Assembly (NCBI GenBank): GCA_002773985.1
Contig: PEZW01000028.1
Coordinates: forward strand, 1-41,519
Source: Candidatus Berkelbacteria bacterium CG10_big_fil_rev_8_21_14_0_10_43_13
GTDB lineage: Bacteria; Patescibacteriota; UBA1384; XYA2-FULL-43-10; 1-14-0-10-43-13
DNA: 41,519 nucleotides
Reading direction: 5' to 3'
Shown: in pieces, positions 1 to 7,859 of the stretch
Numbering within the stretch: position 1 is the stretch's first letter
Layout of the letters: each line of letters starts with the position of its first letter
Made by a program: the position numbers and the translations under genes
The notes under the pieces: generated by a model
The model's database searches: none
Seen by the model: the letters and a program-made list of their open reading frames with translations, nothing else
Told to the model about the DNA's origin: nothing

Positions 1-88
1 TTGATGAATTAGCACCCCGAATTTGATATTAACCCAATATTTTCTGATTTGGGGTATACTATAATACAAAGACTAACGAGGAGGAAAT

Positions 89-901
89 GTGCAGGTGAAG
101 GATAAGGTTTTCGCGGTAACGGGTGCTGGAAGTGGGATCGGCAAGGCAATAGTCGTAAATTTGCTCGGCAGGGGTGCGATTGTTGCCGGAGTTGACCTAA
201 ACAAAGATGCTCTGGATGATCTCGTCAAAGAGGTCGGCGTAAAGAGCGATCTACTCTCGACTCATGTCCTCAGTATTACCGACAAGAAGGCCGTCGAGAA
301 ACTGCCCGAGGAAGTGGTAAAAGCTCATCAACACATCGACGCAGTGATCAACGATGCCGGTATCATCCAGCCTTTCGTCAAAATAAATGATCTCGACTAC
401 GACGCTATCGAAAAGGTGATGAACGTCAATTTCTACGGCGCGCTCTATATGACAAAAGCCTTCTTGCCACTTTTGCTGAAAAGACCGGAGGGCTACGTCG
501 TTAATGTCTCGAGCATGGGCGGATTCCTGCCGGTGCCGGGACAAAGCATCTATGGCGCGTCAAAGGCGGCAGTGAAGCTAATGACCGAGGGGCTCTACGC
601 CGAGCTGGCAGATACAAACGTCCATGTCTCAGTCGTCTTTCCCGGCGCAACCAATACCAATATTTCCAAAAATTCCGGTGTGGCAACGCCGGAGGTATCC
701 AGCAATAAGTCAAAACAGCAAAGCTATCCGACATTATCACCGGAGGAAGTGGCAGAGATTATTGTCAGCGGCATCGAGGACAATCGCCCGCAAATTTTTA
801 CCGGCAAAGATTCCAAGATGATGAATCTGCTTTATCGTCTAAATCCGGTATACGCGACCAACCTGATCGCCAAACAAATGAAATCATTACTCTCGAAATA
901 G
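89..901 (+). CDS. SDR-family NAD(P)-dependent oxidoreductase
   Basis: Classical short-chain dehydrogenase of 270 residues, probably a cytosolic alcohol/ketone oxidoreductase; the substrate cannot be told from sequence. The Rossmann glycine motif TGAGSGIG is at residues 11-18, an Asp at 36 after beta-2 favours NAD(H) over NADP(H), NDAG is at 88-91, the structural Asn is at 114, and the catalytic Ser-Tyr-Lys set is S142, Y155, K159. The start is a GTG, chosen because GAGGAGG sits a few bases upstream and the Rossmann strand follows at once. A TATAAT at 60-65 could be its -10 box, without a convincing -35. It stands alone, facing the convergent exchanger gene. Family assignment is firm, function is not. 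Confidence 0.93.
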   Translation: MQVKDKVFAVTGAGSGIGKAIVVNLLGRGAIVAGVDLNKDALDDLVKEVGVKSDLLSTHVLSITDKKAVEKLPEEVVKAHQHIDAVINDAGIIQPFVKINDLDYDAIEKVMNVNFYGALYMTKAFLPLLLKRPEGYVVNVSSMGGFLPVPGQSIYGASKAAVKLMTEGLYAELADTNVHVSVVFPGATNTNISKNSGVATPEVSSNKSKQQSYPTLSPEEVAEIIVSGIEDNRPQIFTGKDSKMMNLLYRLNPVYATNLIAKQMKSLLSK

Positions 902-927
902 AACGACTCTCGTCAGGACTCGAAAAA

Positions 928-1893
928 TTAGCCTCGAATTATTAGAAAAATCAGATAAGCAACATAAAGTAAAACACAAACGAACCCCTGCCAGCGCTCA
1001 AGGATATGTTTTTTGCCGAAAAAAATAAAAGCAAAAAGCAAAAATGTGACTATCAATAAAATCGCTAGATCGATGATGACTGTTGCTGGAAAAGCAATCG
1101 GGCGAATGACCGATGTCAGGCCCAAGACCCAGAGAATATTAAAAATATTACTGCCGACAATATTACCAACTCCAAGATCGACATTGCCTTTGCGCACAGC
1201 AACGACAGAGGTGATGAGTTCTGGCAGTGAGGTGCCGACTGCAATTACTGTTGCCGAGATCAAAAACTCACTTAGCCCAAATGATCTAGCGATCGAAATC
1301 GCCCCGTCGACAGTCCAGGTTCCGCCCAGGTAGAGTCCGACAAGTCCGACCAATATTGTCAGAATAATTACAATATTTGGCCGCTGATCTTTCGATAAAG
1401 ATATTTCTTTGAAATTTACTCTGCCATCCCTGGCTAACCTGAAAACATGAAAAAGAAAAAAACCAAAAAGCACCAACATGATTGCCCCTTCAAACCTGTA
1501 AAGATAATGCGTCTCTGGATGAGCTAGGTTTGGTAACGTAGCAAAAACGTATAGAACTAAAACAGCAAAAAATGAATACGGAATTTCTCTCAATGTGGTT
1601 GATTTTTTGACTTTGAGGCTTCGAATCATGGCAGCGATACCCAGGATCAAGAGAGTATTTGCCATGTTACTGCCGAGAATATTACCAAAGGCGACATCAC
1701 TAGTGCCTTTGATCGCTGAAACAACATTGACCACCAGCTCCGGCATCGAGGTACCGAAGGCAACAATCGTCAGGCCGACGACAAGTTTCGAGATACCAAA
1801 TTTTTCAGCCAGAAGCGAAGATCCCTCGACGAGGTAATCGGCTCCCTTGACCAAGAAAAATATACCAACGATCAAAATAATGTATGGCAGCAT
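928..1893 (-). CDS. Na+/Ca2+ exchanger family membrane protein (CaxA/YrbG type)
   Basis: Integral membrane cation/Ca2+ antiporter of 321 residues, the usual length of the bacterial YrbG-like exchangers, with about ten hydrophobic segments. The two inverted alpha-repeats that form the ion-binding site are plain: GTSMPELVVNV followed by GNILGSNMANT in the first half, and GTSLPELITSV followed by GNIVGSNIFNI in the second. The acidic residues of both PEL motifs, which coordinate the cation in this family, are present. The ATG has no clear Shine-Dalgarno. It converges on the SDR gene with only 26 bases between the two. Ion specificity (Ca2+ against Na+ or H+ coupling) is inferred from the family only. 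Confidence 0.93.
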   Translation of the reverse strand: MLPYIILIVGIFFLVKGADYLVEGSSLLAEKFGISKLVVGLTIVAFGTSMPELVVNVVSAIKGTSDVAFGNILGSNMANTLLILGIAAMIRSLKVKKSTTLREIPYSFFAVLVLYVFATLPNLAHPETHYLYRFEGAIMLVLFGFFLFHVFRLARDGRVNFKEISLSKDQRPNIVIILTILVGLVGLYLGGTWTVDGAISIARSFGLSEFLISATVIAVGTSLPELITSVVAVRKGNVDLGVGNIVGSNIFNILWVLGLTSVIRPIAFPATVIIDLAILLIVTFLLFAFIFFGKKHILERWQGFVCVLLYVAYLIFLIIRG

Positions 1894-1983
1894 TTTACAA
1901 GAAGTTTAATGGTTTTCTTAATTTTACATTAGAAACAATAAAATATAAACTAAAAGCAGATAATTTCTTTAAAATTACTTGAA

Positions 1984-2565
1984 ATGCTTCACAAACGCAC
2001 ACTACAAATCATCAGTTTTCTGAAAGAAATCGAGAAGCTCAAGCTTGTCTGGCGAGTCAATTATCTATCTGACAAGAGAACGCGCGAAGACGACGCTCAG
2101 CATTCTTGGCACTTAGCGATGATGATTTTGGTTTTGCCGACGAACTCTCAGTCAAATTTGATGTCGGCCATGCGATCAAGCTAGCGCTAATTCATGACAT
2201 GGGCGAGATTTACACTGGTGACAGCTGGTCACTGAAGCCAGACAAGAAACAAAAACATGCTGAGGAAGAAAAGTCCATGAAGAAGGTACTGTCTGTCTTG
2301 CCACAGGATTTGCAAAAAGAATTGTATAATCTCTGGTTGGAATACGAAAATGGTGAGACAATTGAGGCCAAGGTTGCCAAAGCGCTCGACAAGATTATTT
2401 ATTCAATTCAATATGCAACCTCACAAGAAATTGAGTGGGGGGCAAAAAACTTCAATTCATGAATCAAGAGAATACGCGATGCCACATATTAAATTCGAGC
2501 CAAAATTAATCGAGATCATTAATCATCTTCTGTCCGAGGTGCCAGAATATCATAATCCAAAATAA
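1984..2565 (+). pseudogene. HD-domain phosphohydrolase, reading frame broken twice
   Basis: Reads as one HD-superfamily hydrolase of about 193 residues (YfbR/HDDC2-like nucleotidase relatives) only if two indels are corrected. Segment one (1984-2136) carries the first metal His in AQHSWHLAM; segment two (about 2136-2447) carries the HD dyad in LIHDMGEIYTGD and the later Asp in AKALDKI; segment three (about 2449-2565) is the C-terminal helix. The first break looks like one missing G near 2136 (TTTTGCCG), the second like one extra A in the A6 run at 2444-2449. The two cancel, so the tail returns to the starting frame. All metal ligands survive, which argues for sequencing indels or very recent decay over an old pseudogene. 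Substrate unknown, probably a nucleoside monophosphate by family. Confidence 0.75.
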
Positions 2566-2573
2566 AATAATAT

Positions 2574-4919
2574 CTATCGATCAATTATTTTATTCAACAG
2601 CAATCTCTTCTCAACCGAAGCGATTAGTTTTTTGGTGGCGATGACGATGTCGGGAGTGACAGAAACTGAGGTTGTTCCGGCCCTCACCATCATCTCAGTA
2701 ATTTCTGGGTAGGTACTTGGTGCCTGCCCACAGATCGAGCAGGTCACATTTAGACGGCGGCAAGTCTTGATGACATATTCGATCGACATCGTCACCGCTT
2801 CATCGCGTTCGTCAAATGTGGCGGCAAGCGTCTGATTATCACGATCAACACCGAGAGTCAGCTGAGTTAGATCGTTCGATCCGATCGAGACACCGTCAAT
2901 GCCGAGAGCGATGAATTTTTCAAGCAATATGACGTTGGCAGGGATCTCACACATCATCAAAATCTTGAAGTCAGGTCCCTGTGACAATCCTCCAGCCTTG
3001 ATCAGCTCCATACACTGTTTCATTTCGTCGACTGTGCGGACAAAAGGCACCATCATGTGGAGATTTTTCAGATCAAGCTCTTCGCGAACTTTCTTGATCG
3101 CTTTCAACTCGTAAGCAAACATATCTGGATCGGCAATATAGCGCGAAGCACCACGATAACCGATCATCGGATTATCCTCGACTGGTTCATATTTATCGCC
3201 ACCTTTGAGACCACGATACTCGTTTGTCTTGAAATCAGTCGCGCGATAGACGACCGGTCGTGGGTTGAAAGCGCCAGCAATTGTCTTGAGCCCCTCGACT
3301 AAAGCATCAACATATTTGTCTCCTCGCCCAGAAGCAACCATCGCTTTTGGATGTTCACCTAGACTGGCGACCATAAATTCCGCCCGGAGTAAACCGACGC
3401 CATCTACTGGTAATTTCGCCACTTCCTCGGCCAAGCTTGGCTCGCCCAAATTGACATAAACTTTGGTGCCGGTTACCGGAATTTCTTCGGAGATCATCGA
3501 CCCAGAACCGGCCGGACCTGTCGCCAAAATATTGTCTTTTCCTGTTTGTGTCTTTGTTTGGATTTTTCCCTTGAAAACTAACCCCTTAGCTCCGTCGACC
3601 GTGATGACCTGACCATTTTTCAAGACGTGGGTCGCTGTTCCTGTGCCAACAACACAAGGGATTCCTAGTTCACGTGAAACAATAGCCGCATGGCAAGTTC
3701 GTCCGCCGGTATCGGTCACGATCGCTCGAGCTTTTCTCATCGCAGGGACGAAATCCGGTGTTGTCATCTCTGTCACCAAAACATCACCGTCATTTATTTT
3801 GTCAATTTCAGTCGGTTTATGAATAATTTTTACTGGGCCTGAGGCCATACCAAGAGAAGCAGCTGCCCCCTTTAAAATTACTTCAGCTTTGCTTTCGTCG
3901 GTGGCTGTATCTTCTCGTTGCTGATCTGTTTGACTGTCTTTGTGCGCCTTTTTTTTACCCAATGTCGTGATTGGTCGTGATTGAACAAAATATATTTTAC
4001 CGTCTTCAATCGCCCATTCGGTGTCTTGCGGCTTTCCATAATGTTTCTCGATTTTGAGACCAATTTCAGCTAGTTTTAATATAGTCTCATCAGAAATTTT
4101 TTGGACTTTTTGCTTGCTTTTTGGCACCGCCATATGTTGATCGCCGTGCTCACCTTTCTTGGCAACCTTCCACTTTTGCTCGTTTATTTCTTTGCTGACA
4201 ATCGAGAGGTTTTTCTTGTCGATAACATAACGGTCAGGAGTAACTTCGCCCAAAACGATTGCTTCACCCAAGCCCCAACCGGCTTCGATGATAAGGTAAT
4301 CAGGATTTTCTTCGACTGGATCAACGGTAAAAAGAATACCAGCGACATCTGAGTTGATCAGGTTTTGAACCGGTGCAGACAAACCAACTTTGAGATGATC
4401 ATACTTTTGCACAACACGATAATAGATTGCTCGTGCTTCGAAAAGCGAAGCATAGCAATTTTTCACCGATTTGACGACTTCGTCCGGAGTTGTCACGTTT
4501 AGGTATGTAGTCTGCTGGCCAGCAAATGAAGCATCAGGCAAATCCTCGGCTGTGGCACTAGAGCGGACAGCGACCGGAAAACCACCAAGCTTGTGATATG
4601 CATCCTTGATCTGCTTCACCAGGTCTTCTGGCATCTTGGCCGTGACAATTGTTCGCTTAATTTCTCTGGCGACAGCGTTTAGTCTCTTGTTGTCGTCAGC
4701 ATTTAAGCCTTTTAGCTCTTTTGCTATCTTTGCTTTAATGCCCGTCTTCTCGATGAAATAATAATATGCCTGGGCCGTGACGCAAAAGCCATTTGGCACT
4801 GGAATTCCAGCATTGACCAGTTCGCCGAGATTAGCGCCTTTGCCTCCGACAAGCGCGATATCCTCCTTGTGAATGTCTTTGAACCACATGGTTAAAGGCG
4901 CCTGTTGCTTCTTGGTCAT
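2574..4919 (-). CDS. ppsA: Phosphoenolpyruvate synthase (pyruvate, water dikinase)
   Basis: Converts pyruvate, ATP and water to PEP, AMP and phosphate, the entry to gluconeogenesis. All three domains are present in order: N-terminal ATP-grasp domain (LVGGKGANLGEL near the start, VRSSATAEDLPDASFAGQQ), the swivelling phospho-His domain with GGRTCHAAIVSRELGIPC whose His is phosphorylated, and the C-terminal PEP/pyruvate barrel ending with GVDRDN and the catalytic-Cys motif CSICGQAPS. At 781 residues it has the normal family length. The start is set at the ATG at 4919, which has GGAGGG just upstream; an in-frame ATG 13 codons earlier lacks a ribosome site and lies in AT-rich spacer. It follows recX by 40 bases and probably ends the recA-recX transcript. 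Confidence 0.96.
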   Translation of the reverse strand: MTKKQQAPLTMWFKDIHKEDIALVGGKGANLGELVNAGIPVPNGFCVTAQAYYYFIEKTGIKAKIAKELKGLNADDNKRLNAVAREIKRTIVTAKMPEDLVKQIKDAYHKLGGFPVAVRSSATAEDLPDASFAGQQTTYLNVTTPDEVVKSVKNCYASLFEARAIYYRVVQKYDHLKVGLSAPVQNLINSDVAGILFTVDPVEENPDYLIIEAGWGLGEAIVLGEVTPDRYVIDKKNLSIVSKEINEQKWKVAKKGEHGDQHMAVPKSKQKVQKISDETILKLAEIGLKIEKHYGKPQDTEWAIEDGKIYFVQSRPITTLGKKKAHKDSQTDQQREDTATDESKAEVILKGAAASLGMASGPVKIIHKPTEIDKINDGDVLVTEMTTPDFVPAMRKARAIVTDTGGRTCHAAIVSRELGIPCVVGTGTATHVLKNGQVITVDGAKGLVFKGKIQTKTQTGKDNILATGPAGSGSMISEEIPVTGTKVYVNLGEPSLAEEVAKLPVDGVGLLRAEFMVASLGEHPKAMVASGRGDKYVDALVEGLKTIAGAFNPRPVVYRATDFKTNEYRGLKGGDKYEPVEDNPMIGYRGASRYIADPDMFAYELKAIKKVREELDLKNLHMMVPFVRTVDEMKQCMELIKAGGLSQGPDFKILMMCEIPANVILLEKFIALGIDGVSIGSNDLTQLTLGVDRDNQTLAATFDERDEAVTMSIEYVIKTCRRLNVTCSICGQAPSTYPEITEMMVRAGTTSVSVTPDIVIATKKLIASVEKRLLLNKIIDR

Positions 4920-4959
4920 TATCCCTCCAAATATAATTTTAGAATTTAAAATTTTCAAT

Positions 4960-5409
4960 TTATAGCAACTTTTCCATTACATCTTTGACTATGTCCCATT
5001 CGTAGCCCCTACTGATCAAATGTCTGCCCAACTTTTCATATCTTTTCTCTGGTAGAATATTTCTCTGTTTGGCTAGCCATTTTTCTGCCAATTCCGTTGC
5101 TCGCTGCAGCTCATCGTCGGAGTCAATTCCGTTCAAATTTTGTTCTATCAGATCCGCGGGCACTTTCAATTGGATTAATTTTTGCCTGATCTTATATTTC
5201 CCTTTGGTACCAAAATCTGTGTTATTGCGAATTAAATTCTTGACAAATCGCTCATCGTTTATAAAGTCTTTGTCAGTCAGAAATTGAATAGTACTATCAA
5301 TTTCTGCTGGTTCATACTTTTTCATACGCATCTTGTCACGAATCTCACCTTCTGTCCGATCACGCAATTCCAGTAAATATAGGGCACATTCAAGCGGCTT
5401 TTTCTTCAT
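4960..5409 (-). CDS. recX: Regulatory protein RecX
   Basis: Small RecX protein of 149 residues that binds RecA filaments and modulates recombinase activity. The family's repeated three-helix units are visible: an N-terminal ALYLLELRDRTEGEIRDKM segment, then FLTDKDFINDERFVKNLI and the KGKYKIRQKLIQLKVPADLIE unit typical of the RecX core, and a C-terminal helix. The length is at the short end of the family (about 150-270). Its start overlaps the end of the preceding unknown ORF by 20 bases, so translation is likely coupled. Position downstream of recA, separated by one small gene, supports the call. Confidence 0.93.
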   Translation of the reverse strand: MKKKPLECALYLLELRDRTEGEIRDKMRMKKYEPAEIDSTIQFLTDKDFINDERFVKNLIRNNTDFGTKGKYKIRQKLIQLKVPADLIEQNLNGIDSDDELQRATELAEKWLAKQRNILPEKRYEKLGRHLISRGYEWDIVKDVMEKLL

Positions 5410-5851
5410 GATTATCTTCGTTCTCGCTTAGTTCAATTTCATCAAGCACTTTTACACAATCATCATCGCTGCCTGTACCAAATAAAATTTTTAGTTGATT
5501 TAGCGCACTTCGAAAACCAAGCTCGTCTCCAATACGTTTACAAACCAGTGCTACGCCGATAGTGATTGTTTTTTGCATTTCAGGGTCTAATTTCCCATCT
5601 TTATTCAGAACCTCATTCGCATATTCAATATAACGCCTAGCTTTTTCACCATCACTCATCTGCCCAGGGTCACCTTCCCCAATCTTCCGCCTTAGATCAC
5701 GAAGTTGACCTGGCTCATTCTTTTTAAAAGCAACTTGAGGACTATCGTCAGGGCTTTGTTCAGTTTTTTGTTCTGGCTGATCAATATGTTCCTCTATAGC
5801 TTGTTGTTCTATTTTCCCATCCATTGGTTCTGATGGTTCTGACAATCCCAT
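5390..5851 (-). CDS. Unknown acidic protein between recA and recX
   Basis: I do not recognise this 153-residue protein. The first 60 residues are hydrophilic, rich in Glu, Gln, Pro and Asp, and look disordered; residues about 65-135 look helical (EKARRYIEYANEVLNKDGK, then a helix ending in KRIGDELGFRSALNQL) and the tail is acidic. No signal peptide, membrane segment or metal motif. It starts 17 bases after the recA stop with a good Shine-Dalgarno (AAAGGA) and overlaps recX by 20 bases, so it is firmly embedded in the recA-recX operon and may act with RecA, but that is inference from position only. Confidence 0.8.
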   Translation of the reverse strand: MGLSEPSEPMDGKIEQQAIEEHIDQPEQKTEQSPDDSPQVAFKKNEPGQLRDLRRKIGEGDPGQMSDGEKARRYIEYANEVLNKDGKLDPEMQKTITIGVALVCKRIGDELGFRSALNQLKILFGTGSDDDCVKVLDEIELSENEDNHEEKAA

Positions 5852-5868
5852 ATTATCCTTTCAAATAA

Positions 5869-6933
5869 TTATTCTTCCTCTTCCTCTGCATCGGCTGAGT
5901 CTTTGTCCTTTTTGATCTTTTCTAAAATTTTTACTTTTATTTCTTCAGCAATTTTCTTATTCTTCTTCAGGAATTCTCGTGCACCTTCCTTGCCCTGGCC
6001 GAGTTTTTCGTCACCATAGGAGAGCCATGAGCCGGCTTTCTCAATAATCCCATGAGTAACACCGAGATTAATTATTTCACCGGTATAATCAATACCAGCC
6101 CCATAAAAAATATCAAATTCAGCCACTTTGAATGGTGGCGCAACTTTGTTTTTGACCACTTTCACCGTCGTCGCGTTACCGACGACATCATCACCTTTTT
6201 TCAGCGCCGCCCGACGACGAATATCGAGACGAACCGAGGAATAAAATTTCAGAGCATTTCCACCGGTCGTTGTCTCGGGATTGCCAAACATTACGCCGAT
6301 TTTCATACGAATCTGGTTGATAAAGATAAGAACGGTTTTTGACTTTGAGACAGCGCCTGTCAATTTGCGCAAAGCCTGCGACATCAGCCTGGCCTGGACG
6401 CCCATCATCGAATCACCCATCTCACCCTCAATCTCGGCGCGAGGGACCAGAGCAGCAACCGAGTCGACAACGACAACATCAAGCGCGTTCGAACGCACAA
6501 GTGTTTCACAAATTTCCAGCGCTTGTTCACCATTATCCGGCTGAGAAATAAGCAGGTTATCTAGATCAACACCAATTTTCCGAGCATATTCTGGATCAAA
6601 AGCATGTTCAGCATCGATAAAAGCGGCATTGCCACCCTTCTTCTGAGCCTCAGCGATCGAGTGGATTGCCAATGTCGTCTTGCCTGACGATTCTGGACCA
6701 TATATTTCGATAACGCGACCGCGTGGCAGCCCGCCGATACCTAGAGCAAGATCGAGAGAAAATGAGCCCGTGGAAACTGCGTCGACTTTCATCGCCGAGT
6801 TTTGGCTCATCGTCATGATGGCGCCCTTGCCAAACTGTTTTTCGATCGAGCTAAGAGCTGACTGAAGCGCCTCGCTCTTCCCTGACACCGCCTTCGTGGT
6901 TGAAGGAATATCAATATCCGACTTTTTTGCCAT
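5869..6933 (-). CDS. recA: Recombinase RecA
   Basis: Central homologous-recombination ATPase, 354 residues, normal length. Walker A GPESSGKT is at residues 79-86, the L1 region [15 protein letters not shown] and the L2 region with [18 protein letters not shown] are intact, and the tail ends in the acidic DAEEEEE stretch typical of RecA. The start is set at the ATG at 6933, preceded by AAAGGACC; an in-frame ATG five codons upstream lacks a ribosome site. It heads an operon with an unknown acidic gene, recX and ppsA. Upstream lies a short-word repeat, and no recognisable LexA box was seen. Confidence 0.98.
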   Translation of the reverse strand: MAKKSDIDIPSTTKAVSGKSEALQSALSSIEKQFGKGAIMTMSQNSAMKVDAVSTGSFSLDLALGIGGLPRGRVIEIYGPESSGKTTLAIHSIAEAQKKGGNAAFIDAEHAFDPEYARKIGVDLDNLLISQPDNGEQALEICETLVRSNALDVVVVDSVAALVPRAEIEGEMGDSMMGVQARLMSQALRKLTGAVSKSKTVLIFINQIRMKIGVMFGNPETTTGGNALKFYSSVRLDIRRRAALKKGDDVVGNATTVKVVKNKVAPPFKVAEFDIFYGAGIDYTGEIINLGVTHGIIEKAGSWLSYGDEKLGQGKEGAREFLKKNKKIAEEIKVKILEKIKKDKDSADAEEEEE

Positions 6934-6948
6934 TATGGTCCTTTCCAT

Positions 6949-7022
6949 TGTTATATTGTTCTATTGTTACATTGTTACTTGCGGGCGAACAACAATGGAA
7001 CAATGAAACAATTGAGCAATTG
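6949..7022. repeat. Short-word repeat spacer (ATTGTTAC / AACAATGG words)
   Basis: The whole gap between the RodZ-like gene and recA is built from a 7-9 base word: TTGTTATATTGTTCTATTGT on the left half and its complement-like AACAATGGAACAATGAAACA on the right, so the two halves also form an imperfect inverted repeat around GCGGGCGAAC. It occupies the place where the recA promoter should be. Similar words recur inside the glycosyltransferase gene near 38411-38443. Confidence 0.75.
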
Positions 7023-7023
7023 G

Positions 7024-7731
7024 TTACTGGGTCTGACCTGTTTCGATAAGCGCTGTCTTTGGCTTATACTCTATCGTGATAATCTGACTTGTCTCTTTTT
7101 CAGCTCGATTCGAGGCCTGAACTTTGATCACATTGAGCCCACGTTGGAGCTTCAAATTTGTAGAAAAATGACCGTCAGTCGTAACCGGCACAGCTTCGTT
7201 GTTAATAGTGAGATAATCACCGTTTTCGGCTAAGCCACGAACATTGACCGAGTCCGATTCGACAATCGAATTATTTGACGGGTTCATCAACTGCAAGACT
7301 GGTGCACCAGCAAATCCAGCGACTTGAAAAGCAATGTATGCGAACATCGCAATCAAAAACATACTGAAGGTGGTGTAAACTGCGACTTTTGGCGTTATCA
7401 AAACTTTCTTTTCGCCAAGCGCTTTCTGATAGCTCATATTTTTACCGGCTTGAAAATTTATAAAACCGTATTCGTGTTCAAACTTTTTTTCGACTTCTTT
7501 GCGATCCAGACCAAGACATTTGGCATATGCAAGAACAAAGCCTCGCGTATACGCAAAGGATGGCAATGATTGCCAGTTGCCGGCTTCCAAGTCTTCGAGA
7601 TATTTTGCTTTGACTTTACAGGCAGCTTCACTGTCGCAAATCGACAGCTCTTTTCCTATACGAACAGACTTCAAAAATTCTCCTAGTGGTTTCTCACTTG
7701 CAATTTTTCTTTTTTTAAAGCCGTTGACCAT
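7024..7731 (-). CDS. RodZ-like HTH membrane protein with extracytoplasmic Ig-like domain
   Basis: 235-residue protein with RodZ architecture. Residues about 15-85 are a RodZ-type HTH (LGEFLKSVRIGKELSICD, YLEDLEAGNWQSLP, then YTRGFVLAYAKCLGLD, the hallmark end of this domain). A single membrane span follows at about 118-142 (VYTTFSMFLIAMFAYIAFQV), then an outside domain starting PVLQLMNPSNNSIVESDSV that resembles the Ig-like glucodextranase-B type fold. RodZ links MreB to the cell-wall machinery; here the role in cell shape is inferred from the domain order. The ATG has no strong Shine-Dalgarno. It lies just upstream of recA on the same strand but is separated by a repeat spacer. Confidence 0.85.
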   Translation of the reverse strand: MVNGFKKRKIASEKPLGEFLKSVRIGKELSICDSEAACKVKAKYLEDLEAGNWQSLPSFAYTRGFVLAYAKCLGLDRKEVEKKFEHEYGFINFQAGKNMSYQKALGEKKVLITPKVAVYTTFSMFLIAMFAYIAFQVAGFAGAPVLQLMNPSNNSIVESDSVNVRGLAENGDYLTINNEAVPVTTDGHFSTNLKLQRGLNVIKVQASNRAEKETSQIITIEYKPKTALIETGQTQ

Positions 7732-7741
7732 ATCAAAATAA

Positions 7742-7859
7742 TTTTTAATTTCTAATTTCCCCCAAAGGGGAGTCTTTGACTTAATTTCTAATCAAGTCCT
7801 AATTTCTAATTTTTAAACATTAAATCATTGGAAATTGAATAAAAATTTAAAATTTAAAA
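7742..7859. repeat. Short-word repeat spacer (TTAATTTCTAATTT words)
   Basis: AT-rich gap between ftsK and the RodZ-like gene made of variants of TTAATTTCTAATTT and TTTAAAATTTAAAATT, interrupted by a small inverted repeat CCCCAAAGGGG. The same TAATTTCTAATT word appears upstream of ssb (about 20020-20060) and inside the glycosyltransferase gene (39025-39068). Confidence 0.7.

Noticed and set aside
2106-2462. A separate HD protein starting at 2106
   Set aside because: It would lose the first metal-ligand His, which sits in the other frame just upstream; the segments form one broken gene.
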